Shown: positions 1 to 6,767 of the stretch, piece after piece
How the letters are laid out: the number at the start of each line of letters is the position of its first letter
Numbering within the stretch: the first letter of the stretch is position 1
NCBI GenBank assembly: GCA_012513195.1
Contig: JAAZCR010000165.1
Location: forward strand, 1-8,354
Reading direction: 5' to 3'
From: Bacilli bacterium
GTDB taxonomy: Bacteria > Bacillota_I > Bacilli_A > Haloplasmatales > Haloplasmataceae
Length of the DNA: 8,354 bases
Program-made: the position numbers and the translations under genes
The notes under the pieces: generated by a model
The model's database searches: none
Told to the model about the DNA's origin: nothing
What the model saw: only the letters and a program-made list of their open reading frames with translations

Positions 1-1
1 A

Positions 2-1072
2 TGTTTATATTATGATGAATATGATAATTTGATATACGAATCACTATATTGGGGTAATTGTCCAGAGTTAGAAGACTATATTAACGAAGATGAACACTTA
101 AGTTTTACCGTAAAAGAAACAAAAACAGGATTTTATGCTTACTACAACTTCTTAAAAGAAGATGGTGGTAGAGAACTTCTAAATAGTGTTAACTTAACTT
201 TTGATAGCATTACTAAAGTAAACATTAGTTATGATGCTAAGCGAATAGTCAATGTGGAAATGCATCGTAATGAGGTTATCAAAGTAGAAAAAGATTCTAT
301 TAAATACGCACTTAATAGTTATTATCGCAATGTTACGATCGATTATGAAAATCTTGAAATTACTAGCGCTGATGGGGAATATCATCATCATGATACTAAT
401 GAAACGAGTCATAATTTTACAAGTGATGAACTTACGCTTAGAAAACTCTATGCGTTAAAACAAGAGGTCGATGATAAAAATCAGCGATTAGATATTTATA
501 AAGAGGTGGATGGAGAAAGCGAATTACTTTCGACGAGTTATGTTTCAATTTATGATCGGGTGATTGAAACAGATATTTATCAAGAAGTTGCCAATCTCAC
601 CTCCAAGTATCGCTTAAAACTAAATGAAGATTATATAGAGCATGAATTACTAACTTATGTTGATGATAAGTTGATCGATAGAAATTACCGGTTATTCGCA
701 TCATATCTCGATATTGATTATCTATTAAAAAGAAAAGAAGCGAAATTCAGTGATAAGGTTATCGTCAATTATAAGTATAGGCATTCTTTTGATGTGATGC
801 GAAACTCGATAATTCTTCAAGATCAAGAAATATATGAATGTAAAGCCACAAGTTTTGGGAAGGTTATCAAAGAATATATTCAACCCAAAAAAGCTCTTTT
901 TGGGGAAAAGTATCTTGACTATGTAAATAAGTATATTGAACTATATCATTATTACGATATTGTGACTAACGGTAAAACTTTATTTGATTACGAGTATGAT
1001 TTAATGAATAATGGACCTGGCGATGATGTGATTTATCAACGGTTCCCCTTCTTTGATGAGTATTATAAGTAA
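2..1072 (+). CDS. hypothetical acidic Tyr/Asp-rich protein, 5' end outside the window
   Basis: I do not recognise this protein. The frame is open from base 2 with no stop, and the TTG at 29 has no Shine-Dalgarno site, so the true start almost certainly lies left of the window; 356 residues are visible. The sequence is soluble-looking, with no membrane segment or signal peptide in the visible part. It is very rich in Tyr, Asp, Glu, Asn and Lys, with many short beta-strand-like stretches alternating with charged turns, and has one HHHD cluster (bases about 381-392). It ends in a Tyr/Phe-rich tail (FPFFDEYYK). The makeup would suit a large repetitive beta-rich protein, possibly using YD-type or similar repeats, but I could not line up a clear repeat unit. 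A strong terminator follows 13 nt after the stop, so this is the last gene of its transcript. Coding status is secure; function is unknown. Confidence 0.8.
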   Translation, partial: CLYYDEYDNLIYESLYWGNCPELEDYINEDEHLSFTVKETKTGFYAYYNFLKEDGGRELLNSVNLTFDSITKVNISYDAKRIVNVEMHRNEVIKVEKDSIKYALNSYYRNVTIDYENLEITSADGEYHHHDTNETSHNFTSDELTLRKLYALKQEVDDKNQRLDIYKEVDGESELLSTSYVSIYDRVIETDIYQEVANLTSKYRLKLNEDYIEHELLTYVDDKLIDRNYRLFASYLDIDYLLKRKEAKFSDKVIVNYKYRHSFDVMRNSIILQDQEIYECKATSFGKVIKEYIQPKKALFGEKYLDYVNKYIELYHYYDIVTNGKTLFDYEYDLMNNGPGDDVIYQRFPFFDEYYK

Positions 1073-1085
1073 TTAGAGATATAAT

Positions 1086-1120
1086 AGAGCGGTAATGTTT
1101 ATACATTATCGCTCTTTTTT
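1086..1120 (+). terminator. Rho-independent terminator after the hypothetical gene
   Basis: Arms 1086-1097 and 1104-1115 pair over 12 positions (AGAGCGGTAATG with CATTATCGCTCT, including one G-U pair) around a 6-nt loop, followed by a run of T to 1120. This is a classical intrinsic terminator on the + strand. Confidence 0.93.
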
Positions 1121-1160
1121 ATGTGGTTTAACTTTGTGAAAAAAAGAAGATATGTTTTTC

Positions 1161-1188
1161 TTTATTTTTTATATAGAATGAGTATAAT
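1161..1188 (+). promoter_or_regulatory. candidate sigma-A promoter of the permease gene
   Basis: A perfect TATAAT lies at 1183-1188, 16 nt downstream of TTTATT (1161-1166, 3 of 6 consensus bases). It sits about 35 nt before the permease start and after the preceding terminator. The -10 is strong and the -35 weak; in AT-rich DNA such matches also occur by chance. Confidence 0.5.
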
Positions 1189-1223
1189 TATATATTGGAT
1201 TTCAAGAGAGGTTGAAGAATTAT

Positions 1224-2411
1224 ATGGCGAAAAAATTAAATTATTATTTGAAGAAGGACTCAGTGAGTAGTGATGTAGCATATTCGATATCAGTAATCGC
1301 TAAAACACTTAAGCAGTTTATTAAGAAAAATATTGTATGTGTAATTGCGATATGTGCAGCGCTTTTAACATCATTTATTATTAAACCTGATAAGGAGTAC
1401 TTAAATTATTTTGATTTTCGTACTTTAACATCATTATTTATTTCTTTAGCGGTTATTTGTGCTTTAAACAATATTCATTTCTTTGATATTATCAGTCAAA
1501 GAATCGTTTATTTGTTTAAGACTACAAGAAGTGCAATCTTAGCCCTTATATACATTACTTTTATTGGGTCGATGTTTATAGCGAATGATATGGCATTAAT
1601 TACATTTTTACCTTTAGGTTATTATTTATTGATTAACACTAAACAAGAAAAGTATATGGCTTTTGTGTTCATTATGCAAAATATTGCGGCTAATTTAGGA
1701 GGAATGCTTACTCCTTTTGGTAATCCGCAAAACTTATACTTGTATTCTTACTTTAATATTGATAGTATTGAGTTCATGGGTATTATGTTTATTCCTTTTA
1801 TTGTGTCAATTACTTTAATTACGATTTGCGCTTTGTTTATTAGTAATAAAGAATTAACATTATCTAATGATGTACAAGAAAAACTCGATGTTAAGAAAAC
1901 AATCCTTTACTTAATCTTATTTTCATTCACTTTAATCATTATCTTTAGAGTAGTTCATTATTTATGGGGATTAGTTTTAATACCTTTAATCTTATTAGTA
2001 GTAGATAAAAAAGCTTTAAAGAAAGTTGATTATCCTTTACTAATAACCTTTGTTGCTTTCTTTATCTTTTCTGGTAATGTTGCTAGGATGGATACAATTA
2101 GAAACACTGTAGGTGCATGGTTAAATAAATCCACATTACTTATCGGAGTTTTATCATGTCAATTTATTAGTAATGTACCTACCGCCATTCTTTTATCTCA
2201 TTTTACTAATAATTACCGAGAACTATTAGTTGCGGTTAATATTGGTGGCACTGGTACGTTAATTGCGAGTTTAGCGAGTTTAATTACTTATCGTACATAC
2301 ATAAAATATAATCCCAGTAAGCAAATGTATTATTTAAAGATGTTCTCAGGGTTTAATTTCAGTTTTCTTGCGATTTTAATCTTAGTAGGTTTAATTATGT
2401 TTGGTTTCTAA
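1224..2411 (+). CDS. ArsB/NhaD/YbiR-like (SLC13-type) anion permease
   Basis: An integral membrane transporter of the ion-transporter superfamily that includes ArsB, NhaD and SLC13/DASS carriers. The protein has 395 residues, a Lys-rich cytoplasmic N-terminus of about 35 residues, then about 10 hydrophobic segments, the usual length for the family. Family-type motifs are NDMALITFLP (121-130), GGMLTPFGNPQN (159-170), QFISNVPTAIL (313-323) and GGTGTLIASLASL (341-353). The paired half-helix motifs with Asn-Pro and Ser-Asn are where these carriers bind substrate and cation. I chose ATG 1224: the in-frame TTG at 1212 directly abuts the GAGAGG purine tract (1206-1211) and leaves no spacing, whereas ATG 1224 lies 12 nt from it and 6 nt from GAAG. 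The gene stands alone between terminators. The substrate (arsenite, Na+/H+, carboxylate or other anion) cannot be told from sequence; the overall pattern looks closest to YbiR-type members. Confidence 0.85.
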   Translation: MAKKLNYYLKKDSVSSDVAYSISVIAKTLKQFIKKNIVCVIAICAALLTSFIIKPDKEYLNYFDFRTLTSLFISLAVICALNNIHFFDIISQRIVYLFKTTRSAILALIYITFIGSMFIANDMALITFLPLGYYLLINTKQEKYMAFVFIMQNIAANLGGMLTPFGNPQNLYLYSYFNIDSIEFMGIMFIPFIVSITLITICALFISNKELTLSNDVQEKLDVKKTILYLILFSFTLIIIFRVVHYLWGLVLIPLILLVVDKKALKKVDYPLLITFVAFFIFSGNVARMDTIRNTVGAWLNKSTLLIGVLSCQFISNVPTAILLSHFTNNYRELLVAVNIGGTGTLIASLASLITYRTYIKYNPSKQMYYLKMFSGFNFSFLAILILVGLIMFGF

Positions 2412-2434
2412 GAGACGGTTATCGTCTCTTTTTT
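2410..2434 (+). terminator. Rho-independent terminator of the permease gene
   Basis: Arms AAGAGACG (2410-2417) and CGTCTCTT (2423-2430) pair perfectly around a 5-nt loop and run into a T tract ending at 2434. The stem overlaps the TAA stop codon of the permease gene. Confidence 0.92.
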
Positions 2435-2452
2435 ATAATTAGTAATAATATT

Positions 2453-2470
2453 GATAAATTATTATTTATG
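2453..2470. promoter_or_regulatory. imperfect copy of the 18-bp palindrome (candidate operator)
   Basis: GATAAATTATTATTTATG matches the perfect palindrome at 2504-2521 at 16 of 18 positions. The two copies are 51 bp apart start to start, close to five helical turns, as expected for sites on the same face of the DNA bound by a dimeric regulator. High AT content raises the chance of coincidence. Confidence 0.35.
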
Positions 2471-2503
2471 TATAATAAAAATTAATGATATAATTAAAAC
2501 ATC

Positions 2504-2521
2504 GATAAATTATAATTTATC
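2504..2521. promoter_or_regulatory. perfect 18-bp palindrome upstream of GH130 (candidate operator)
   Basis: GATAAATTATAATTTATC reads identically on both strands. It lies about 84 bp upstream of the GH130 start and 28 bp upstream of the proposed -35. With no gap and no following T run, it looks more like a protein-binding dyad than a terminator. No regulator gene lies beside it, so the binding protein is unknown. Confidence 0.45.
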
Positions 2522-2549
2522 AAGAGAATGGGTTAGTTATCTTTACAGT

Positions 2550-2579
2550 TTGGAAATTATACATATGAAAGAATATAAT
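2550..2579 (+). promoter_or_regulatory. candidate sigma-A promoter of the GH130 / PP-loop unit
   Basis: TTGGAA (2550-2555) and a perfect TATAAT (2574-2579) are 18 nt apart, predicting transcription from about 2586 and a short leader before the strong GGGGAG ribosome site at 2593-2598. A rival pair is TTTACA (2542-2547) with TATGAA (2564-2569), 16 nt apart. Either would drive the GH130 gene. Confidence 0.5.
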
Positions 2580-2604
2580 AAATAGTTTTATAGGGGAGAG
2601 AATT

Positions 2605-3624
2605 ATGAAGTTAATTAAACATCATTTGAATCCAATCTTAAAACCAAATCCGCAAAATGATTGGGAGAGTCTATGTGTATTAAATCCAGGTGTGTATTAT
2701 GAAGAAAGAGACAAGTTATTCTACATGTTGTATCGGGCAGCAGGTCATGATAAAACCCATTTTATTCATTTAGGTTTAGCTATAAGTAGGGATGGCGCTC
2801 ACTTTGAAAGGGTTTATGATTTTCCTGTTCTATCACCTGATGTTAATGGTGCTGATGGAGGATGTGTTGAAGATCCCCGCATCGTGAAGTTTGGCGATAC
2901 TTACTACATTACTTATGCATCTAGAACTTATCCACCTGGACAATATTGGTTACCTAATCATAAATCATTTGGTAATCGTCCAGAATTTGGTCCTTTCTTC
3001 GCCAAACATAATAATACAGTAACCCATTTGGCAATGACCAAGGATTTCTTTAGTTTTAAGAAATTAGGTAGAATTACTGATTCCCGTATTGATGACCGCG
3101 ATGTGATTCTTTTTCCAGAGAAGATAAATGGAAAATTTGTCCGTTTAAGTAGACCAATGGAGTATGTGGGAGAACAATATGGATGTGAAGTCCCTAGTAT
3201 TTGGATATCCTTTAGTGATGATTTAATGGAATGGGATAATGTTCAATTACTAATGACTAAAGAAGAATGGTGGGAAGATAAAAAGATTGGCGGGTCTACA
3301 CCACCAATTAAAACAGATGTTGGCTGGTTCCATCTCTATCATGGTGTATCTACCAAAGATAATGCCTATCGAGTAGGAGCAGTCCTATTAAATCTTAATG
3401 ACCCTACGAAAATTATTGCGCGAACCAAAGACTTCCTTATGGAACCAGAATATGATTATGAAACACAAGGTTACTACAACGGTTGTGTATTTCCAACCGC
3501 TAACTGTGTGGTCAATGATACACTTTATGTCTATTATGGAGCTGCAGATAAATATGTATGTCTTGCGACATGTAAGTTCTCTGAGTTGCTTGATTATTTA
3601 ATAACTAAGTGTAGAGTTGAGTAA
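2605..3624 (+). CDS. GH130 family beta-mannoside phosphorylase / glycosidase
   Basis: A cytoplasmic five-bladed beta-propeller enzyme of glycoside hydrolase family 130. Characterised members phosphorolyse beta-mannosides (beta-1,4- or beta-1,2-linked) to mannose 1-phosphate; a few are hydrolases. Family signatures are NPGV near residue 28, YRAAG (43-47), GGCVEDPR with EDPR at 89-92 (its Asp is the proton donor in this family), DRDVILFPEK (164-173) followed by RLSRP (180-184), GGSTPPIKT (229-237, often GGGTPPIKT in relatives), HLYHGV (243-248) and YYGAAD (310-315). The 339-residue length is normal and there is no signal peptide. Residues about 106-138 form a longer aromatic/Pro-rich loop (starting SRTYPPGQYW) between the catalytic blade and LAMTKD than I expect in textbook members. 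The start is supported by GGGGAG 6 nt upstream. Presence of Arg/His residues in the phosphate-site motifs favours a phosphorylase, but the exact linkage is undetermined. Confidence 0.88.
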   Translation: MKLIKHHLNPILKPNPQNDWESLCVLNPGVYYEERDKLFYMLYRAAGHDKTHFIHLGLAISRDGAHFERVYDFPVLSPDVNGADGGCVEDPRIVKFGDTYYITYASRTYPPGQYWLPNHKSFGNRPEFGPFFAKHNNTVTHLAMTKDFFSFKKLGRITDSRIDDRDVILFPEKINGKFVRLSRPMEYVGEQYGCEVPSIWISFSDDLMEWDNVQLLMTKEEWWEDKKIGGSTPPIKTDVGWFHLYHGVSTKDNAYRVGAVLLNLNDPTKIIARTKDFLMEPEYDYETQGYYNGCVFPTANCVVNDTLYVYYGAADKYVCLATCKFSELLDYLITKCRVE

Positions 3625-3627
3625 CAA

Positions 3628-4464
3628 ATGTATGTTGATAGGGATAAACGAAAACCGCTTTATGTGATTATGTTCAGTGGTGGGGCAAGTAGTGCCTATA
3701 TTGCCTATGAAGTAACTAAACAGTATGGAAAAGAGAATTGTGTTTTGTTCTTTTGTGATACACTATGGGAAGACATGGATAATTATCGTTTTATGGATGA
3801 AGTATCTAATTACATTGGAATACCTGTAATCCATAGAATTAATGGAAGAACCCCCTAAGATATATTCCTTGAGATGGGTGATTTAGGAAATGCAAGGTTA
3901 GCTAAATGTTCTGAAGAATTGAAGGTTAGAGAAACAGTACAATTTATTGAAGAAAAACGTGAAGAAGGATTCGAACCAATTCTCTTCTTTGGTATTGGAC
4001 CGCACGAAAAGCACCGTGCTGAGAACTTACGCGAATTCTATGCCCATGTTCCACTAGAACCAGTAGAAACAAGATTTCCGATGATTGAAATCTATAAAGA
4101 AGATGTTGATGTTAAGCCAATTATCGTTAAAGAATGGAAGATTAGATTACCTCGTATGTATGATTTAGGTTTTTCTCATGCAAATTGTGGAGGAAGATGT
4201 GTACGAGGTGGTTTTAAACATTACGCTTTGTTATATAAAGTATGGCCAGATCGATATAAACAACAAGAAGACATGGAAGAAAGATTTAGACAAAAGTTTA
4301 ATATGAATGTCTCAATTCTTAAAAAAGATGGTGGACCATATACTTTAAGACAATTAAGAGAACGGTTTGAACATGATCCACAATATCTAGAAGATTTATT
4401 AAGCGGTAATGTTTGTGATGTAGAAGATACACAAGGTGCACCCTGTGTATGTACATTTGCCTAA
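3628..4464 (+). pseudogene. PP-loop ATPase (PAPS-reductase-like) gene interrupted by an in-frame TAA
   Basis: One reading frame of 279 codons encodes a PP-loop nucleotide-binding protein, but codon 77 (3856-3858) is TAA, splitting it into 76 residues (3628-3858) and a same-frame remainder. Similarity to the family continues straight across the stop (GRTP, stop, DIFLEMGDL). The N-terminus carries MFSGGASS (15-22), a PP-loop resembling SGGxDS with Ser in place of Asp, then FFCDTLWED (41-49). The C-terminal part has NCGGRCVRGG (Cys187 and Cys191), TLRQLRERFE, and a Cys-rich end (Cys263, Cys273, Cys275). I recall similar proteins, many from phages, with an NCGG-C-V motif and a CxC tail; their function is not known to me. 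The start lies 3 nt after the GH130 stop, so it is probably translationally coupled. ATG 3874, 15 nt past the stop, could restart translation but has no good ribosome site. Either the gene is freshly inactivated, it is a sequence error, or it is a split or readthrough gene. Confidence 0.75.
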
Positions 4465-4471
4465 TATAAGC

Positions 4472-4508
4472 AAAAATCTTTAGTTTGAAGAAAACTAAAG
4501 ATTTTTTG
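4472..4508 (+). terminator. Rho-independent terminator of the GH130 / PP-loop unit
   Basis: A 15-bp perfect stem pairs 4472-4486 (containing ATCTTTAGTTT) with 4492-4506 (containing AAACTAAAGAT) around a 5-nt loop, and the descending arm ends in six T. The near-symmetric A and T tracts may let it work on both strands. Confidence 0.93.
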
Positions 4509-4519
4509 TTTATTTGGTG

Positions 4520-4528
4520 TGTTATAAT
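4520..4528 (+). promoter_or_regulatory. extended -10 promoter of the SDR gene
   Basis: TGTTATAAT is a perfect extended -10 element (TG, one base, TATAAT at 4523-4528), about 37 nt before the SDR start. No good -35 is seen because the region where it would lie is the preceding terminator; extended -10 promoters can do without one. Confidence 0.6.
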
Positions 4529-4564
4529 TGAATTAAATAAGATTATGTTAAAGGAATATTTACT

Positions 4565-5401
4565 ATGTCAAAAGTAATAGTTATTACGGGTAGTAATTCA
4601 GGTATAGGTAAAGAAACTGCATTAGAACTTGCGAAACGGGGACATACCATTGTCATGGTATGTCGGAATGAAGAAAGAGGTAAAAAGGCTCAGGAAGAAA
4701 TTATACAGATAACAGGAAATGAAAATGTATATTTAATGATATGTGATTTAAGCAGTTTTGACAGTGTTAAACGTTTCAGTGAAGAGTTTAGAAATCAATT
4801 TGGTTATTTGGATGTGCTAATTAATAATGCTGGTACGATGACTTATGAAAGAGAAGTAGCAAAAGATGGTTTTGAACTACACTTCCAAGTTAACTATTTA
4901 TCACCATTCCTATTAACTAATTTACTATTAGATTGTATTAGACCTAATGGAAGAATTATTAATTTATCTTCAATGGCTCATCGTACTGGTAATATTTATT
5001 TCAATGATATTAACTTAGAAAAAGATTTCTCGATGTTAAAAGCATATGCACAAGCTAAGTTAGCGATTATTTTATTTACTCATTCTCTTGCCAAACAACT
5101 AAAAGATAAAAACATTACAGTGAATTGCGTACATCCAGGAGTTATAATATCAAATCTAGGCATTTACAATGATAAAAAAGTATTAAGAAGGATTCTTCAA
5201 AGACTAAAATGGATGTTTTCATCACCTAAGAAAGGTGCAGAAACAGTAATATATTTAGTTGATGCTGATGAAGTAAGTAATATCACAGGTGAATATTTCT
5301 ATCATAAGAGAGTAAGAAAATCTTCAATATTATCTTATGATGAAGAAATAGAAAAGAAATTATGGGATAAAACTTTAGAGTGGTTGTCACCATGGTTATA
5401 A
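4565..5401 (+). CDS. short-chain dehydrogenase/reductase (retinol-dehydrogenase/WWOX-like SDR)
   Basis: A 278-residue NAD(P)-dependent oxidoreductase of the classical SDR type, one Rossmann domain, cytoplasmic. All key elements are present: cofactor loop TGSNSGIG (8-15), CRNEERG (33-39) after the second strand, Asp61-Leu62, NNAG (87-90), structural Asn110, catalytic Ser135 or Ser136, YxxxK at 161-165 (Tyr161, Lys165), and HPG (190-192). Arg34 after strand 2 and the Arg-rich stretch favour NADP(H). The CRNEERG and HFQVNYLSPFLLT patterns resemble the retinol dehydrogenase/WWOX-like branch, but bacterial members act on many carbonyl or alcohol substrates and the substrate here is unknown. The AAGGA ribosome site (4551-4555) is 9 nt from ATG. 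It stands between a terminator upstream and the pnt genes 132 nt downstream with no clear terminator between, so some readthrough into pnt is possible. Confidence 0.92.
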   Translation: MSKVIVITGSNSGIGKETALELAKRGHTIVMVCRNEERGKKAQEEIIQITGNENVYLMICDLSSFDSVKRFSEEFRNQFGYLDVLINNAGTMTYEREVAKDGFELHFQVNYLSPFLLTNLLLDCIRPNGRIINLSSMAHRTGNIYFNDINLEKDFSMLKAYAQAKLAIILFTHSLAKQLKDKNITVNCVHPGVIISNLGIYNDKKVLRRILQRLKWMFSSPKKGAETVIYLVDADEVSNITGEYFYHKRVRKSSILSYDEEIEKKLWDKTLEWLSPWL

Positions 5402-5446
5402 TTCATATGTTTCTTGTGAAAATTTTACGATTTTCTTTAAATACTC

Positions 5447-5475
5447 TAGAAATAAAGCGCTTTCTATTGTAGAAT
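5447..5475 (+). promoter_or_regulatory. candidate promoter of the pnt operon with a cre-like palindrome in its spacer
   Basis: TAGAAA (5447-5452) and TAGAAT (5470-5475, 5 of 6) are 17 nt apart. Their spacer contains the perfect palindrome AAAGCGCTTT (5454-5463), the core of CcpA-binding cre sites; the outer TG and CA bases of a full cre are missing. A rival promoter is TTGTGA (5414-5419) with TTAAAT (5437-5442), 17 nt apart. Downstream, TCAAGT (5488-5493) can pair with ACTTGA (5501-5506) in the leader. The site would suit repression by blocking RNA polymerase, but this is inference. Confidence 0.4.
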
Positions 5476-5533
5476 ATTAAGTGGGTATCAAGTATAAAAA
5501 ACTTGAAATATAGTAGTGTAACGGAGGATTAAA

Positions 5534-6694
5534 ATGATAATCGGAATACCTAAGGAAATTATGGAAGGTGAACATCGGGTAGCTGCCATACCTGAAACAG
5601 TTAAAAAGTTCGTTTCAGAAGGTGCTACAGTATTAGTAGAGCGTGGAGCTGGTGAAGGCGCATTCTATCAAGACGAAGAATATGTTGAAGCTGGCGCTAC
5701 GATTATTGATGATGTTAAGGAACTCTATGATAAAGCAGATTTAATCCTAAAAGTTAAAGAACCACAATTTAACAAAGAAAAGAACATGCACGAATTAGAT
5801 ATGATGCATAAAGGGCAATACTTAATAACCTTCTTACATCCAGCATCACCCGCAAACCATGAGATGGTTAAGAAAATGGCACAAGTTGGTGTAATTGGTC
5901 TAACATTAGATGGTATACCGAGAATATCACGGGCTCAAAGCATGGATGCCTTAACATCAATGAGTACATGCGCTGGTTATAAAGGTATGCTCATGGCTGC
6001 TGACGCTCTCGCTAAGTTTGTACCGCAAATCTTTAGTGCGGTAGGTATGATTAAACCCGCTAATGTATTAGTTATAGGCGCAGGGGTTGCAGGTTTACAA
6101 GCAATCGCTACCGCAAAACGTTTAGGCGCAGTTGTCTATGCAACTGATATTCGTCCTGATGCTTGTGAACAAGCTAAGAGTTTAGGCGCAAAAATCATTG
6201 ACACAGGTGTTCCAAGTGAAATTGCAATTGGTGAAGGTGGTTACGCAAAACACCTACCTAAAGATTGGTTAATTAAAGAACGTGAAAGTTTACGGCCTTA
6301 TCTAAAAGATATGGATATTGTCTTCTTAAGTGCACTTGTTCCTGGTAAAATGGCACCAATTCTCATCACAGAAGATATGGTAAAAGAAATGAAACAAGGT
6401 TCAGTAATCGTCGATATTTCAATCGATCAAGGCGGTAACTGTGAAATCACTCCTCCAGGAAAAGTCGAAGTCAAACATGGTGTTATCATCAATGGTATTA
6501 AGAACATTCCAGGTCACTTACCAACAAGTTCAACATGGATGTTTGCGCAAAATATGTATAACTTAGTTAAGTATTTAATGAAAGATAATAAGATTAATCT
6601 TGACTTAAATGATGAAATTACATCATCAATATTAGTGACTTATAATGGGGAGATAGTTCATACAGGAACGAAAGAGGCAATGGGATTAATTTAA
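5534..6694 (+). CDS. pntAA: proton-translocating NAD(P)+ transhydrogenase subunit alpha part 1 (NAD-binding domain I)
   Basis: Binds NAD(H) and passes hydride to or from NADP(H) in domain III of PntB; the complex couples this to ion flow through the membrane and normally makes NADPH. The 386-residue length matches the soluble domain I of three-subunit enzymes (Rhodospirillum rubrum type), without the membrane helices fused in E. coli PntA. Visible signatures: MIIGIPKE start, RISRAQSMDALTS (130-142) with the Arg/Gln/Asp set used in hydride transfer, GAGVAG (182-187) followed by acidic Asp205 in ATDIRP (NAD rather than NADP preference), the mobile loop GGYAKHLPKDW (235-245) with its Tyr237, and CEITPPGK (303-310). 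Alanine dehydrogenase is a relative, but the mobile loop and the adjacent pntAB and pntB settle the call. The GGAGG site (5523-5527) lies 6 nt from ATG. First gene of the operon; a hairpin separates it from pntAB. Confidence 0.97.
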   Translation: MIIGIPKEIMEGEHRVAAIPETVKKFVSEGATVLVERGAGEGAFYQDEEYVEAGATIIDDVKELYDKADLILKVKEPQFNKEKNMHELDMMHKGQYLITFLHPASPANHEMVKKMAQVGVIGLTLDGIPRISRAQSMDALTSMSTCAGYKGMLMAADALAKFVPQIFSAVGMIKPANVLVIGAGVAGLQAIATAKRLGAVVYATDIRPDACEQAKSLGAKIIDTGVPSEIAIGEGGYAKHLPKDWLIKERESLRPYLKDMDIVFLSALVPGKMAPILITEDMVKEMKQGSVIVDISIDQGGNCEITPPGKVEVKHGVIINGIKNIPGHLPTSSTWMFAQNMYNLVKYLMKDNKINLDLNDEITSSILVTYNGEIVHTGTKEAMGLI

Positions 6695-6713
6695 TATATA
6701 AATGAAAAATAAT

Positions 6714-6741
6714 GGCGACAGAAATGTCGCCTTGTTTCTGT
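6714..6741 (+). promoter_or_regulatory. intercistronic hairpins between pntAA and pntAB
   Basis: GGCGACA (6714-6720) pairs perfectly with TGTCGCC (6725-6731) around a GAAA tetraloop, a GNRA-type loop. An alternative stem pairs ACAGAAA (6718-6724) with TTTCTGT (6735-6741); it uses bases of the first stem, so the two exclude each other. Only a broken T tract (TTGTTTCTGT) follows, so this is at best a leaky terminator. It could instead protect the pntAA mRNA end or mark an RNA processing point. Confidence 0.6.
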
Positions 6742-6767
6742 ATATATAAAAATGTTAGGAGGAAAGC

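Noticed and set aside
29..31. TTG as the start of the first gene
   Set aside because: No ribosome site upstream and the frame is open to the window edge, so the gene most likely begins outside.
1212..1214. TTG as the start of the permease
   Set aside because: It directly abuts the purine-rich ribosome site with no spacing; ATG 1224 is better placed.
3628..4464. Alternative genetic code reading TAA as an amino acid
   Set aside because: TAA ends nearly all other genes here, several directly followed by terminators, so TAA is a normal stop in this genome.
5445..5473. Extended 29-bp dyad around AAAGCGCTTT, suggested by TCTAGA and TGTAGA at the edges
   Set aside because: When centred on the core the outer bases do not pair; only the 10-bp core is palindromic.
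5488..5506. Hairpin TCAAGT/ACTTGA in the pntAA leader as a riboswitch or terminator
   Set aside because: Only 6 bp with a 7-nt A-rich loop and no T run; too weak to call a regulatory RNA.
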